Shown: piece after piece, positions 27,525 through 37,313 of the stretch
How positions within the stretch are numbered: position 1 is the first letter of the stretch
Layout: each line of letters begins with the position of its first letter
NCBI RefSeq assembly: GCF_019492185.1
Contig: NZ_JAICCF010000002.1
Span: forward strand, 1,178,001 to 1,242,000
DNA: 64,000 nucleotides
DNA from: Chitinophaga rhizophila
GTDB taxonomy: Bacteria > Bacteroidota > Bacteroidia > Chitinophagales > Chitinophagaceae
Reading direction: 5' to 3'
Program-made: the position numbers and the translations under genes
The notes under the pieces: model-generated
Told to the model about the DNA's origin: nothing
What the model saw: only the letters and a program-made list of their open reading frames with translations
The model's database searches: none

Positions 27525-28547
27525 TTAAAAAGAAGGGCAGATAACTGATCTTCTGGCTCCTGAAAAACTACGGTTAGGATACAGACCGGTAAATACAATA
27601 CCCAGTTCATATGCACCACGGCGATTATTAAACTGTGCCATAGAAGAGGTGGTCACATCGTAACTGAACATGATCTTCGCGCCTTTCAGCTGATAGCCCA
27701 CCAGGAATATAGCAGCATCACTCATACGGTAATATGCGCCTCCGTATAATTGCGTCTGTCCATCCCCTGACAGGTTATAAGCCAGGTTACCACCGAATAC
27801 TGTCTCAGAAGCGCCTGCTTGCCTGCCGTAATAAGCAGAAGGGTTAACAATTACCATATCGCTAAGCTTCAAACTGGCATTCAGGAAGGCGATATAGCGG
27901 CGAGGTATCTGATTATTGCCATTATAGAAGGTTTCCCTCGGCGTATTAACATGTTGCGCAGAAAATCCTGCATTGATATAGATATCATCCGTAGGAAAGT
28001 AGGCATAGTTCATACCGACCTGCATATCAAAATAGGAAATGCTGGTCTGGCTGAATGGCTCGGCTGTGGGCACCTGTGAATCAAAGAATTTCCCATTCCA
28101 CTGATCCCCGAAGGTGAGTTTGGCAACATCTACTCTCTTGTTTGCAGATCCTACATTAAAACCGAGTGACAGCAAGCTACTATTTCCCAATAGCTGGTGA
28201 TAAGCAATGGAACCATAAACCTTTGTAGAGGTGAGGTTACCGCTACCTGCCACGTCTCTTAGTATCACCCCACCTACCCCTAACCAACCATACTCCAGCC
28301 GGTCACGAAACAACTGGAAGTCGCCAAATGCTGACATAGTTTTATAAGGTACGGGGATACTTGCCCACTGATTACGATAATTGACGCCAATACGGTAATT
28401 CCCGTCAGGAATAAATCCGGTATTGGCAGGGTTGGTTGTCAGCGGTGAATTGAAATACTGCGAAAAATGCAGATCCTGCGCATGACTTTCCAATGCTGCG
28501 GTTAACAACATCAAACAACCGGCGATATGTCTTAAAATATGCTTCAT
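27525..28547 (-). CDS. PorP/SprF-family T9SS outer-membrane protein
   Basis: A 340-residue PorP/SprF-family barrel protein. The signal peptide (ending ESHAQ) precedes DLHFSQYFNSPLTTNPANTGF and YRIGVNYRNQWASIPVPYKT, the conserved opening of the family; the end is RRSVICPSF. It lies 4 nt after the stop of the 1234-residue adhesin on the same strand, so the two form an operon in the order adhesin then PorP/SprF, as in the 7394-13356 cassette. It is the likely dedicated secretion and anchoring partner of that adhesin. Confidence 0.93.
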   Translation of the reverse strand: MKHILRHIAGCLMLLTAALESHAQDLHFSQYFNSPLTTNPANTGFIPDGNYRIGVNYRNQWASIPVPYKTMSAFGDFQLFRDRLEYGWLGVGGVILRDVAGSGNLTSTKVYGSIAYHQLLGNSSLLSLGFNVGSANKRVDVAKLTFGDQWNGKFFDSQVPTAEPFSQTSISYFDMQVGMNYAYFPTDDIYINAGFSAQHVNTPRETFYNGNNQIPRRYIAFLNASLKLSDMVIVNPSAYYGRQAGASETVFGGNLAYNLSGDGQTQLYGGAYYRMSDAAIFLVGYQLKGAKIMFSYDVTTSSMAQFNNRRGAYELGIVFTGLYPNRSFSGARRSVICPSF

Positions 28548-28551
28548 ATCA

Positions 28552-31500
28552 TCATCTTAACAAGGTTACGCTTCCGTTCTTAGTTGCTGAAGTACCATCA
28601 CTAAACTCTACGTTGATTACAAATGCATAGGCATCCATAGGTTGAATGGAACCTTTGAAAGAACCATCCCATCCTATTAAGGCATCATTTGTTTCAAATA
28701 CCATCTGCCCCCAACGGTTATAAATCTTCATATTGAACCTGGCAATACCAAACCCTCTTACCAGGAATACATCGTTCACTCCGTCTCTGTTTGGCGAGAA
28801 GGCGGACGGAATATCAAACAGCGGTATTACGATAGCACTCACCTGCTTGTGGGCCGTATCCGTACAACCCGCACTGTTTGTGGATACCAGATATACATCA
28901 TATACGCCTGTCCTGTTGTACTGATGCACAGGATTTACTTCTGTTGAACCCAGACCATCACCAAATTCCCATGAGAAACTAATGGCGTCAGGAGAAGACT
29001 GATTACTGAACGTTGTTGGCGTATTCTCAGTTGGCGTGTTAGGCGTGTAGGCAAAGTCAGCTGTTGGCGGCGGGAACACAGTGATCACCATTGAAGTATC
29101 ATCCGTTCTGTTGCAGGTGTTATTATCCACAGCTTGCATGGTTACAGTATATACTCCGGGATTGTTGTAAGTATGCACAGGATTTACATCTGTAGAAACA
29201 GCGCTGCCATCTCCGAAGTTCCAGGTGAAAGTTTCACCACCACTGGTTGTATTCTGAAACTCAATTGTTGCAGGTACACAGGTACTATCAGGTGCAACGA
29301 ACGATGCTCTTACATTGGCAGCTACACGTAATAGCACAGTATCAACCTGAGGTGCATTACAATAGTTGCTATCTACCAATGTCAGCGTTGCATTATATAC
29401 ACCTTCAGCCTGGTACCGATGTGAGATCGGGAAAGAATTAGGCCCTACCCTTACTGCCGGGCTATTATCCCCAAAGTTCAGTACAAAAGATGTATCTGTA
29501 AATGGACGTGCAGGTGTAGGCGCTGTGAATGAGAACTGATAAGTTAATGCTTCACATGGCGGCTGACGAACTGCTTCCATATCGAATATAGCTCTGTCTG
29601 TACGGATACGTAGATCCATTACGGCAGTATCGCAGCTATTACAGCTGGCAGGATCGCATTTTACCAATCTCACCCTGTAATTACCAGGATCGCTGTAAGT
29701 GTGTTGAATAGTATCGTTCGTTCCAACTACAGGAGCAGAACCATCACCAAAGTTCCAGGTCCAGGTCTGTGCAGGCGTTCCGGTAGTATCAATGAAAGTA
29801 ATTGTAGCCGGCACGCAATAGTTTGTTCTTCTTTCCAATGTTTTGATCCCTGCTCTTACACCGTCAAGATTAAATGCAATCTTTAAGGCACCCAGATTAC
29901 AATTTGGCGGAGCACTGGTAGCATAAGCACCCGGAGTAGTAGGATAACGAGGTCTAAAACCACCGGTCTGCCCTCCAACAGGGCACCATGCACAAATACC
30001 CTGATAGATTACGCCATTACGGTCAAAACGGCTGGTACCTCCGTCAACGTGCTCGTAGGTACCATTACCACCGAAATAACTACCAAATAGTATGTCAGTT
30101 GCATCGCGCTGTAATACAAAGAAGTAAAAGTCCTGACCGTCTGTCGTACGCTGTAAGGGACTTTTCAACGGCAGTCCGTTCGTATTAGAGTTCGGATAAT
30201 TCAGCTCCACGTCAATGCCACCGCCCCATCCGGAAACATACACGTTCTCACAACGGTCTACCAGGAACGCTACCGGCGAAATACTTGGCGTAGAAGCTGA
30301 TTTACCAAAGGTGGTTGAATATACAAATGCTGACAGATCGGGCTGCAACTTAGCAATGAACTGTTTAGAGTTGTCGTTATAGAAATTTGAAGTCCCTGTA
30401 GGTTGAACAATAGGCCAGGTGCCTTCAGTGGTACCCATTACATACACAAAGCCACGCGCATCCAGCTGTATACCATATACCTGATCTGCTGCTACTGTAT
30501 TAGCGCCCAGATAAGTACTCTGCAGGATACTGGTACCATCAGTACTGATATGTGCAATGAAACCGTCACAGATACCACCACGATAGGTGCTATATAGTGC
30601 ATTACCTCTGATAGGGAAATTGTTACTGGCAGTACCGCCGGCAACGTATAACGAGTTAGTACCATTCAGTGCAAGGACATAGGCGGCATCTTCTCTGCTA
30701 CCGCCAAGGTAACTCGCCCATAGAAGATTAGTACAGTCATTATTAAATTTTAGGAGTACACCATCCTGTACACCACCAAATGAAGACTGAAATACTCCGG
30801 GAGTAACCGGAAATCTATCTGACCGGGTACAACTGGCTACATACACACTTCCTGCATCATCTATTACTACTTCGCTGCGTGCATCATCACCATAGTTGCG
30901 CAGTAATACAGAAGGTCCCAGTGTTCGGTCTTCGCGGATATTCATACCGTCATCTCCCGGACTGGCTACAATCATGGAACCAATAATACCTGTACCCGTG
31001 GCATTCAGTTTAGTTACAGAGATATCCCAGCCGCCGCGGGTGCCAACAACTGTTGGCTGTCCGTTATTTGGACCAGGGAAGTTACCCGAGTTTGTTCTAC
31101 CAGAAATTACCAGATTACCATTAGGATCTACGAACAGGCTATGTGGCTGCTCTTTTCCGCCACCACCCAGGTAAGTAGCATAAATCAGGTTACGGCCATT
31201 AGAGGAAAATTTGCTAATACCAATATCAAAACCACCATCGCCGTAAGTGCTTTGAACAGCGCCTGGAGTAACCGGATAACCAACATTGAAAACAACGCCG
31301 CCACCATAAAAATTACCAGCTCCGTCATAGGTAGCAGTAAAGCCCCAGTTGTCAGCAACTGAACCGGAAACGGTAGAAAAGATATACGAAGGATCAATAA
31401 TCAACGGATAATCATTGTCATATTTTCCGGATACTTTAAAACGCAGCTTCTTACCACTTAATGCATAAGACACTTTGACGGGCACACGCTCGTTGTCAAT

Positions 31501-32256
31501 AAACTGGTATGCAAAAGGCATTTGTTCAATGACAGTACCAACGGAGGTTGTAATATAAAGCTGTTCTTTTTTAATCTCCAGTTTATCAGCGCCGGTATAT
31601 TCCAATTGAACAACAGCAGGATCAGCTCCTGGCTGTACGATCAGGTCATATTTCAGTACTGAAGCTTCAGAATACACCTGCATATCTATACCAGGGTACA
31701 GATCTTTATAGTTTATCAGCTGATAGGATTTGATATTTGATTTCCATTTGGAAGGATCATTACCAACAAGGTAATTAACATAGCTTTCAGATGCCTTTTC
31801 TGCAGATATTACCGGATTACCGGCATTGAGAAAAGTTACTTCATAAGCATGTCCGCGTACTACCGGCAGGGGCAAATCGCTGTTACCATCAGTGGTAGAC
31901 GTATTGGTAGTAGCTGTCGCAGTAGTACGTACGTTACTATTGCGAACAGGATTTGGTTCCGGATGCCAGGTAGTATCGCCACCTCCATGGGAATGACCAT
32001 GAATCCTCTCTGCCAATTGGTCACGTTGCTTTTTATCCTGCAGCAAAAATCTGAAACCAGTACGTTTGAGGAATGCAGCGCCTCCTCCCATATCTGTTTT
32101 GTAAAGGAAGTCACCGTCCCACTGTCCTTTATTCTCTGTGAACTGCAGCGGTTTATTATCGTAAAATTCCTGTACCTGCGCCTGTGCACCAGCTGTTACG
32201 CTTGCGAAAAGCGAAAAAAGGAAAGCTAAGCAGCCTATAGGGAAAGTAAAATTCAA
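28552..32256 (-). CDS. giant adhesin: propeller-like repeats, four PKD domains and T9SS type B sorting domain
   Basis: A 1234-residue secreted protein. A signal peptide (ending AGAQA) is followed by an N-terminal domain opening KPLQFTENKGQWDGDFLY (about 25-290). A region with repeated YLGG segments follows (about 290-800: YATYLGGGGKEQPHSLFVD, ASYLGGSREDAAYVLAL) resembling SBBP beta-propeller repeats. Four PKD domains come next (WNFGDGSAP, LNFGDNSPA, WNFGDGSAV, WEFGDGLGS), then a CHU_C type B sorting domain (IPSAFSPNRDGVND, IYNRWGQMVFE, GWDGSFKG). The start codon is TTG: no ATG lies between the upstream in-frame stop and the signal peptide. PorP/SprF follows 4 nt downstream. Confidence 0.92.
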   Translation of the reverse strand: MNFTFPIGCLAFLFSLFASVTAGAQAQVQEFYDNKPLQFTENKGQWDGDFLYKTDMGGGAAFLKRTGFRFLLQDKKQRDQLAERIHGHSHGGGDTTWHPEPNPVRNSNVRTTATATTNTSTTDGNSDLPLPVVRGHAYEVTFLNAGNPVISAEKASESYVNYLVGNDPSKWKSNIKSYQLINYKDLYPGIDMQVYSEASVLKYDLIVQPGADPAVVQLEYTGADKLEIKKEQLYITTSVGTVIEQMPFAYQFIDNERVPVKVSYALSGKKLRFKVSGKYDNDYPLIIDPSYIFSTVSGSVADNWGFTATYDGAGNFYGGGVVFNVGYPVTPGAVQSTYGDGGFDIGISKFSSNGRNLIYATYLGGGGKEQPHSLFVDPNGNLVISGRTNSGNFPGPNNGQPTVVGTRGGWDISVTKLNATGTGIIGSMIVASPGDDGMNIREDRTLGPSVLLRNYGDDARSEVVIDDAGSVYVASCTRSDRFPVTPGVFQSSFGGVQDGVLLKFNNDCTNLLWASYLGGSREDAAYVLALNGTNSLYVAGGTASNNFPIRGNALYSTYRGGICDGFIAHISTDGTSILQSTYLGANTVAADQVYGIQLDARGFVYVMGTTEGTWPIVQPTGTSNFYNDNSKQFIAKLQPDLSAFVYSTTFGKSASTPSISPVAFLVDRCENVYVSGWGGGIDVELNYPNSNTNGLPLKSPLQRTTDGQDFYFFVLQRDATDILFGSYFGGNGTYEHVDGGTSRFDRNGVIYQGICAWCPVGGQTGGFRPRYPTTPGAYATSAPPNCNLGALKIAFNLDGVRAGIKTLERRTNYCVPATITFIDTTGTPAQTWTWNFGDGSAPVVGTNDTIQHTYSDPGNYRVRLVKCDPASCNSCDTAVMDLRIRTDRAIFDMEAVRQPPCEALTYQFSFTAPTPARPFTDTSFVLNFGDNSPAVRVGPNSFPISHRYQAEGVYNATLTLVDSNYCNAPQVDTVLLRVAANVRASFVAPDSTCVPATIEFQNTTSGGETFTWNFGDGSAVSTDVNPVHTYNNPGVYTVTMQAVDNNTCNRTDDTSMVITVFPPPTADFAYTPNTPTENTPTTFSNQSSPDAISFSWEFGDGLGSTEVNPVHQYNRTGVYDVYLVSTNSAGCTDTAHKQVSAIVIPLFDIPSAFSPNRDGVNDVFLVRGFGIARFNMKIYNRWGQMVFETNDALIGWDGSFKGSIQPMDAYAFVINVEFSDGTSATKNGSVTLLR

Positions 32257-32483
32257 CGGAGTAGATTTAAAATGTTTATTCCTAGTTCTTTATCACTATT
32301 GTATTGTAATAACGCAGACGACGGTACATTTGTTACCGCAATAACAGCGCCAAATCACTTTGTAGTATCATCCCCAAAACACCGGCGGCAATAATATTAA
32401 GATGGCGGAAGCATGCCGGAGTTTAATGAAAGTCCTTATACCGATTAGCCGGGGCGCATATAGATAATAAACGTAAAAGTGGC

Positions 32484-34595
32484 TCAGGAAATTTTACTCC
32501 ACTGAGATTTTCCTTGCTGAGCAGCCAGAAACTGCTGTAAGGCTTGATTCTCAGGCATTGACAGGTCCGGGTCTTCCTGTAGTAATTTCTCCGCACTGGC
32601 ACGGGCTGCTTCCAGAATGGGCCGGTCCTCTACAATGTCTGCCAGTTTCAGGTCAAGTAACCCGCTCTGGCGGGTACCCTCAATATCTCCAGGACCACGC
32701 AATTCCATATCTTTTTCGGATATGACAAAACCATCATTTGTCTGGACCATTACCTGGATTCTTTCTTTTGAATCAGCGCCGACTTTATTGCCGGTCATCA
32801 GAATACAAAATGACTGTTCTGCACCACGGCCTACACGTCCACGCAGCTGGTGCAACTGTGATAGACCGAAGCGCTCGGTGCTCTCGATGACCATGACAGA
32901 AGCATTAGGCACATTTACACCTACCTCTATCACCGTGGTGGCTACCATGATCTGTGTATCACCATTAACGAAACGCTGCATATTTGTTTCCTTCATATCT
33001 ACCGGCTGTCTCCCATGTACCATACTGATATAGTACTGAGGTTCAGGGAAAAAAGCCTTCACTTCCTCATAACCTTTCATCAGGTTTTCATAATCAAGCG
33101 TCTCAGAATCTTCTATCAATGGGTATACGATATATGCCTGCCGCCCTTTGCGGACTTCTTCTTTGATAAAATCCATTACCTGCGGACGCTGGAACTCTGT
33201 ACGATGTACAGTAGTAATGGGCTTACGTCCGGGTGGCAGTTCGTCTATGACTGATACATCAAGATCGCCATACACGGTCATGGCCAGCGTCCGGGGAATA
33301 GGTGTTGCTGTCATGACAAGTATATGAGGCGGTATTGTGTTCTTTTGCCACAGGCGCGCACGTTGCGCCACACCAAACCGATGTTGCTCATCGACAATGG
33401 CCATTCCCAGATTCTTGAATATTACCTGGTTTTCCAGCAGGGCATGTGTACCGATGAGTATATGTATAGTACCTTCTTCTGTGTCTTTTAATATCTGTTT
33501 ACGTGCTTTTCCCTTTACATTGCCAGTCAGCAGGGCTACTTTTACCGGCATGTGTATCAGCAGTTCTGATATACTCTTGTAGTGCTGTTGGGATAATATC
33601 TCTGTTGGTGCCATCAGGCATGCCTGGAAACCATTATCTACCGCCAGCAGCATTGTCAGCAGGGCCACCATCGTTTTGCCACTACCCACATCTCCCTGAA
33701 TAAGCCGGTTCATCTGCCGCCCCGTGGCGGTATCCTGACGAATTTCTTTCAATACTCTTTTCTGAGCGCCTGTCAGTGAGAAAGGGAGATGGTGATCATA
33801 GAACGTCTTAAATGCATCGCCAACAACATTAAATACAAAACCGTGAGATAACTGCTGCCGCCTGATTTTTAACCGGCAGATCCTTATCTGGGCAATAAAT
33901 AGTTCTTCAAATTTGAGCCGGCGGCGGGCCATGTTAGCATCTTCCTCATTTACCGGGAGGTGAATCTTGAAATGTGCCCTGGATCGATCCATTAACCGGT
34001 ACTGTTGCAGGATAGACACTGGAATGTTTTCAGGGATTTCTCCCGGAGACAATTGCTCCAACAGGCTTTTGGTAAGTTTACCTATTGCTTTGGCGGTTAA
34101 ACCACGTGCTTTCAGCTTTTCAGTAGTATAGTAGACTGGCTCCAGGAATTGCTTCCCTTGCGCTGTTTCTTCAGTGACGAGATCCATTTCTGGATGAGAC
34201 ATCTGTAAATAGCCATTAAAAACAGATATCTTCCCGAAAACGAGATAATACACATTGGTTTGCAGTGACTTCTCCATCCACTGCCATCCTTGAAACCATA
34301 CCAGGGATATCTCACCGGTATCATCCCGTAAGGTAGCTACCAATCTTTTTGCACGCTTATCACCTATGACTTCGAGACGGGTTATTTTTCCACGGATCTG
34401 TACATAATCCATCTGCATATGCAGACTGATAATCTTTTCCACATTTGTACGATCCACATATCTGAATGGATAATAATACAGGAGATCCCGGAAGGTATGT
34501 ACACCTATTTCCTTTCGCAGCAGTTCTCCACGCTGCGGGCCTACTCCCTTCAGGTATTCTATCGGGTTTGATAATATGGCGTTCCTAAAGTCCAT
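32484..34595 (-). CDS. recG: ATP-dependent DNA helicase RecG
   Basis: A 703-residue helicase that regresses stalled replication forks and processes Holliday junctions. The N-terminal wedge/OB domain (about 60-160) contains YVQIRGKITRLEV and the fold continues to residue 235. Helicase motifs are present: Walker A GDVGSGKT, the DEQH box (DEQHRFGV), TATPIPRTLA, and the C-terminal helicase lobe with VGVNVPNASVMVIE and QLRGRVGRG. The C-terminus has the usual RecG block (MELRGPGDIEGTRQSG). Length and motif order are normal. It starts about 100 nt upstream of the gltA terminator and is transcribed alone. Confidence 0.97.
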   Translation of the reverse strand: MDFRNAILSNPIEYLKGVGPQRGELLRKEIGVHTFRDLLYYYPFRYVDRTNVEKIISLHMQMDYVQIRGKITRLEVIGDKRAKRLVATLRDDTGEISLVWFQGWQWMEKSLQTNVYYLVFGKISVFNGYLQMSHPEMDLVTEETAQGKQFLEPVYYTTEKLKARGLTAKAIGKLTKSLLEQLSPGEIPENIPVSILQQYRLMDRSRAHFKIHLPVNEEDANMARRRLKFEELFIAQIRICRLKIRRQQLSHGFVFNVVGDAFKTFYDHHLPFSLTGAQKRVLKEIRQDTATGRQMNRLIQGDVGSGKTMVALLTMLLAVDNGFQACLMAPTEILSQQHYKSISELLIHMPVKVALLTGNVKGKARKQILKDTEEGTIHILIGTHALLENQVIFKNLGMAIVDEQHRFGVAQRARLWQKNTIPPHILVMTATPIPRTLAMTVYGDLDVSVIDELPPGRKPITTVHRTEFQRPQVMDFIKEEVRKGRQAYIVYPLIEDSETLDYENLMKGYEEVKAFFPEPQYYISMVHGRQPVDMKETNMQRFVNGDTQIMVATTVIEVGVNVPNASVMVIESTERFGLSQLHQLRGRVGRGAEQSFCILMTGNKVGADSKERIQVMVQTNDGFVISEKDMELRGPGDIEGTRQSGLLDLKLADIVEDRPILEAARASAEKLLQEDPDLSMPENQALQQFLAAQQGKSQWSKIS

Positions 34596-34641
34596 TGTTG
34601 TCGATCCACAAAATATATCTCTTAAGCAGGCTACAAAAATA

Positions 34642-34671
34642 AAAGGTAAATAGCATATGCTATTTACCTTT
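34642..34671 (-). terminator. terminator of gltA
   Basis: Perfect 30-nt palindrome (AAAGGTAAATAGCAT with its complement). On the minus strand it runs into TTTTATTTTTG. It lies 24 nt after the gltA stop codon. Confidence 0.85.
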
Positions 34672-34695
34672 CAGCAATTTATTGACAAATGTCGG

Positions 34696-36015
34696 TTACT
34701 CAGCTTCTACTTTACCGGCAACAAACTGTTTCATCCATTCGGTTGTAACAGATTTTGGCCTTTCAAGAGAGAATCCGAGTGCGCGGTCCCAACACAGGGA
34801 AGCTAATACTCCCAGTGCGCGGGATACACCGAATAATACTGTGTAAAATTCGTATTCAACCATGCCATAATGTACCAGCAATGCACCTGAGTGTGCATCT
34901 ACGTTAGGCCATGGGTTTTTTACCTTACCAAGGCTTTCCAGGATTGGAGGTACTGTTTCGTATACCTGCCATACAATCTTCACCAGTTCGTCGTCAGCAA
35001 GGTGTTTCTTCGCAAACTCCATCTGAGCGGTAAAGCGAGGGTCAGTTTTACGCAATACTGCGTGGCCATAACCTGGAACAACTTTACCTTCTGACAGGGT
35101 TTTACGTACGTAATCTTCAATTTGCTGTTTGGTAGGGCTACCACCACCCAGCTCTTCACGCATCTCGAGGATCCATTTGATTACTTCCTGGTTAGCCAGG
35201 CCATGCAGCGGACCAGCCAGACCATTCATACCTGCTGCAAATGACAGGTATGCATCGCTCAATGCAGATCCTACCAGGTGAGTAGTATGCGCACTTACGT
35301 TACCACCTTCGTGGTCAGCGTGGATAGTCATATAAAGACGCATCAGTTCTTTGAACCCTTCGTCTTCATAACCCAGCATGTGTGCGAAGTTACCAGCCCA
35401 GTCCAGCATGCCATTGGGCTGAATGTGAACGTTGTTCTTATATTTACGACGGTAGATATATGCTGCTATACGTGGCAGACGAGCAATGAGATCCATTGAA
35501 TCATCATACATATAGCTCCAGTAGTCTTTCTTGTTCATACCTTCCGCATAAGCTTTTGCGAAGGTAGATTCAGTCTGCAGCGCCATGATACCTACAGTAA
35601 ACATGGTCATCGGATGAGTACTCACAGGGAGTGCATCGATTGCTGCAAATACGTGATTAGGTACATGAGATCGGCGTGCCCATTGGTTAGACAGATGCTG
35701 CACATCTGCCTCTGCAGGGAGCTCTCCTATCAACATCAGGTAAAATAATCCTTCTGGTAAAGGCTCCGCACCTCCTTTTACTTTTGGCATCTGTTCCCTG
35801 AGTTCCGGTATAGAATACCCACGGAAGCGGATCCCTTCATTAGCATCCAGTAATGATGTTTCAGTCACCAGGCCAGTGATGCCACGCATCCCCTGGTATA
35901 CCTGCGCCAGTGTAACATCCTCTATTTTCTTATTGCCATGGTTCTTCACGAGGTCCTTTACTTCCGCATTGAGCTCATCGGCCTTTACCTTGAATTTTTC
36001 TTTTATATACCCCAT
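34696..36015 (-). CDS. gltA: citrate synthase
   Basis: A 439-residue citrate synthase, condensing oxaloacetate and acetyl-CoA at the entry of the TCA cycle. Active-site segments are visible: HADHEGGNVSAHTTHLVGSA, GLAGPLHGLANQEV (catalytic His), VPGYGHAVLRKTDPR (second catalytic His), and the C-terminal VDAHSGALL with the catalytic Asp. The sequence resembles the mitochondrial-like type found in many Bacteroidota more than the E. coli hexameric type. I start it at MGYIKEKFKVKADE (ATG 36015): the 16-residue extension to 36063 lies upstream of a -7-like GATTTTTG and has no family similarity. Confidence 0.93.
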   Translation of the reverse strand: MGYIKEKFKVKADELNAEVKDLVKNHGNKKIEDVTLAQVYQGMRGITGLVTETSLLDANEGIRFRGYSIPELREQMPKVKGGAEPLPEGLFYLMLIGELPAEADVQHLSNQWARRSHVPNHVFAAIDALPVSTHPMTMFTVGIMALQTESTFAKAYAEGMNKKDYWSYMYDDSMDLIARLPRIAAYIYRRKYKNNVHIQPNGMLDWAGNFAHMLGYEDEGFKELMRLYMTIHADHEGGNVSAHTTHLVGSALSDAYLSFAAGMNGLAGPLHGLANQEVIKWILEMREELGGGSPTKQQIEDYVRKTLSEGKVVPGYGHAVLRKTDPRFTAQMEFAKKHLADDELVKIVWQVYETVPPILESLGKVKNPWPNVDAHSGALLVHYGMVEYEFYTVLFGVSRALGVLASLCWDRALGFSLERPKSVTTEWMKQFVAGKVEAE

Positions 36016-36211
36016 TTTAAACTGTTGATTAGGTAATGTAACAAAAATCGGATCAATGGTCAAAAGTAATGATTTGTTGAAAAACTTAGCTGCTTACAAT
36101 CATAGATTTACAGGTAGTAATAAACGTCATAACTTTCAAACAACTGATTACCAATATACAAACAAGCGAATATTATTAATTCTGTGATAAATTAAAGAAA
36201 TGTGAAATTTT

Positions 36212-37291
36212 CTATTTGGGCGCTCTCAGGTATAACCAGAAAGCAAGCCCTCCAAAAAGAAAGTTCGGAATCCACACCGCCAGCAAAGGATTGAGGTCAG
36301 CTTTAACAGAAAACACCGTGGAAAACTGCAGGAAGATAATATAGCTGGCGCTGATTACAATTCCCACAGCCAGGTGCAAACCACTACCTCCCCTCACCTT
36401 CTTTGAAGCAATAATCCCGCCGATAAGTGTGAGGATCACAACGGCACCAGAGGAGGCTGTTCGTCTGTACTTTTCAACGTAGAATGTATTTAAACCCTCA
36501 GCTCCTTTCAACTCCTCTCTGGCAATATAGCTATCCAGCTCCGGAGTTGTCATAGCTTCCTGGATATTTCTTTCTTCGTACATCTCCTTGGGATTCAGGG
36601 GTATCTTGATTGTCGTATCCGATTTAGTCCACCAATATTCTTTTAATCCATTGATAGACCGCATAGTTACGTAGTCAAGCTTCCATTTACCGGAAACAGA
36701 ATCCCAGCTGATCCTGTCAGCTTTCATTTTGAACTTAATATTCTGTCCGCGTACGTCTTCATACAGGAAGTTTCCTCCGCTCTTATAATTTGGGTCATAA
36801 GAGCCAAAAGTCACATATGTGAAACTATCCACCCGGATAGTTTTATCATAGATATTGAGCTGTGCCTTCTTTTTATGTACATAGTTAGCCTCGAACTTAG
36901 TCCTGATCTTATTAGCGATAGGCACCGTCCAACGGTTTCCCAGCCAGAGCAGGCCGCCAAACAGGATAGCTCCTATCCAGTAGGGGCGTAGAAAGCGGCG
37001 GAAGCTCACTCCACTACACAAAATAGCCACAATCTCTGTGCGATATGCCATTTTAGAGGTGAAAAAGATCACAGAAATGAAGATGAACAGGGGAAACAAC
37101 AACGCGGCGATATGCGGAATAAAGCCGAAATAGTAATCTACCACGATGGTGTAGAAAGACAGATTGTTGGTCATGAAGTCATCGATCTTCTCCGTCACGT
37201 CTATCACCACGGAAATGACGAGCAGGATCATGAGGGAGTAAATGAAGGTACCTATGAACTTACGTAGGATATACCAGTCTATCTTTGTCAT
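36212..37291 (-). CDS. LptF/LptG-family permease (lipopolysaccharide export)
   Basis: A 359-residue inner-membrane protein of the YjgP/YjgQ family, which with LptB and LptC extracts LPS from the inner membrane. The pattern is right: N-terminal helices (IDWYILRKFIGTFIYSLMILLVISVVIDVTEK, then PHIAALLFPLFIFISVIFFTSKM and a further helix), a periplasmic jelly-roll domain (about 130-265), and three C-terminal helices including GAVVILTLIGGIIASKKVRGG. LptF and LptG cannot be told apart from the sequence alone. It starts 22 nt after tgt on the same strand, an order I know from other Bacteroidota. Confidence 0.9.
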   Translation of the reverse strand: MTKIDWYILRKFIGTFIYSLMILLVISVVIDVTEKIDDFMTNNLSFYTIVVDYYFGFIPHIAALLFPLFIFISVIFFTSKMAYRTEIVAILCSGVSFRRFLRPYWIGAILFGGLLWLGNRWTVPIANKIRTKFEANYVHKKKAQLNIYDKTIRVDSFTYVTFGSYDPNYKSGGNFLYEDVRGQNIKFKMKADRISWDSVSGKWKLDYVTMRSINGLKEYWWTKSDTTIKIPLNPKEMYEERNIQEAMTTPELDSYIAREELKGAEGLNTFYVEKYRRTASSGAVVILTLIGGIIASKKVRGGSGLHLAVGIVISASYIIFLQFSTVFSVKADLNPLLAVWIPNFLFGGLAFWLYLRAPK

Positions 37292-37313
37292 ATAACGGCA
37301 AGATAATATAAAT

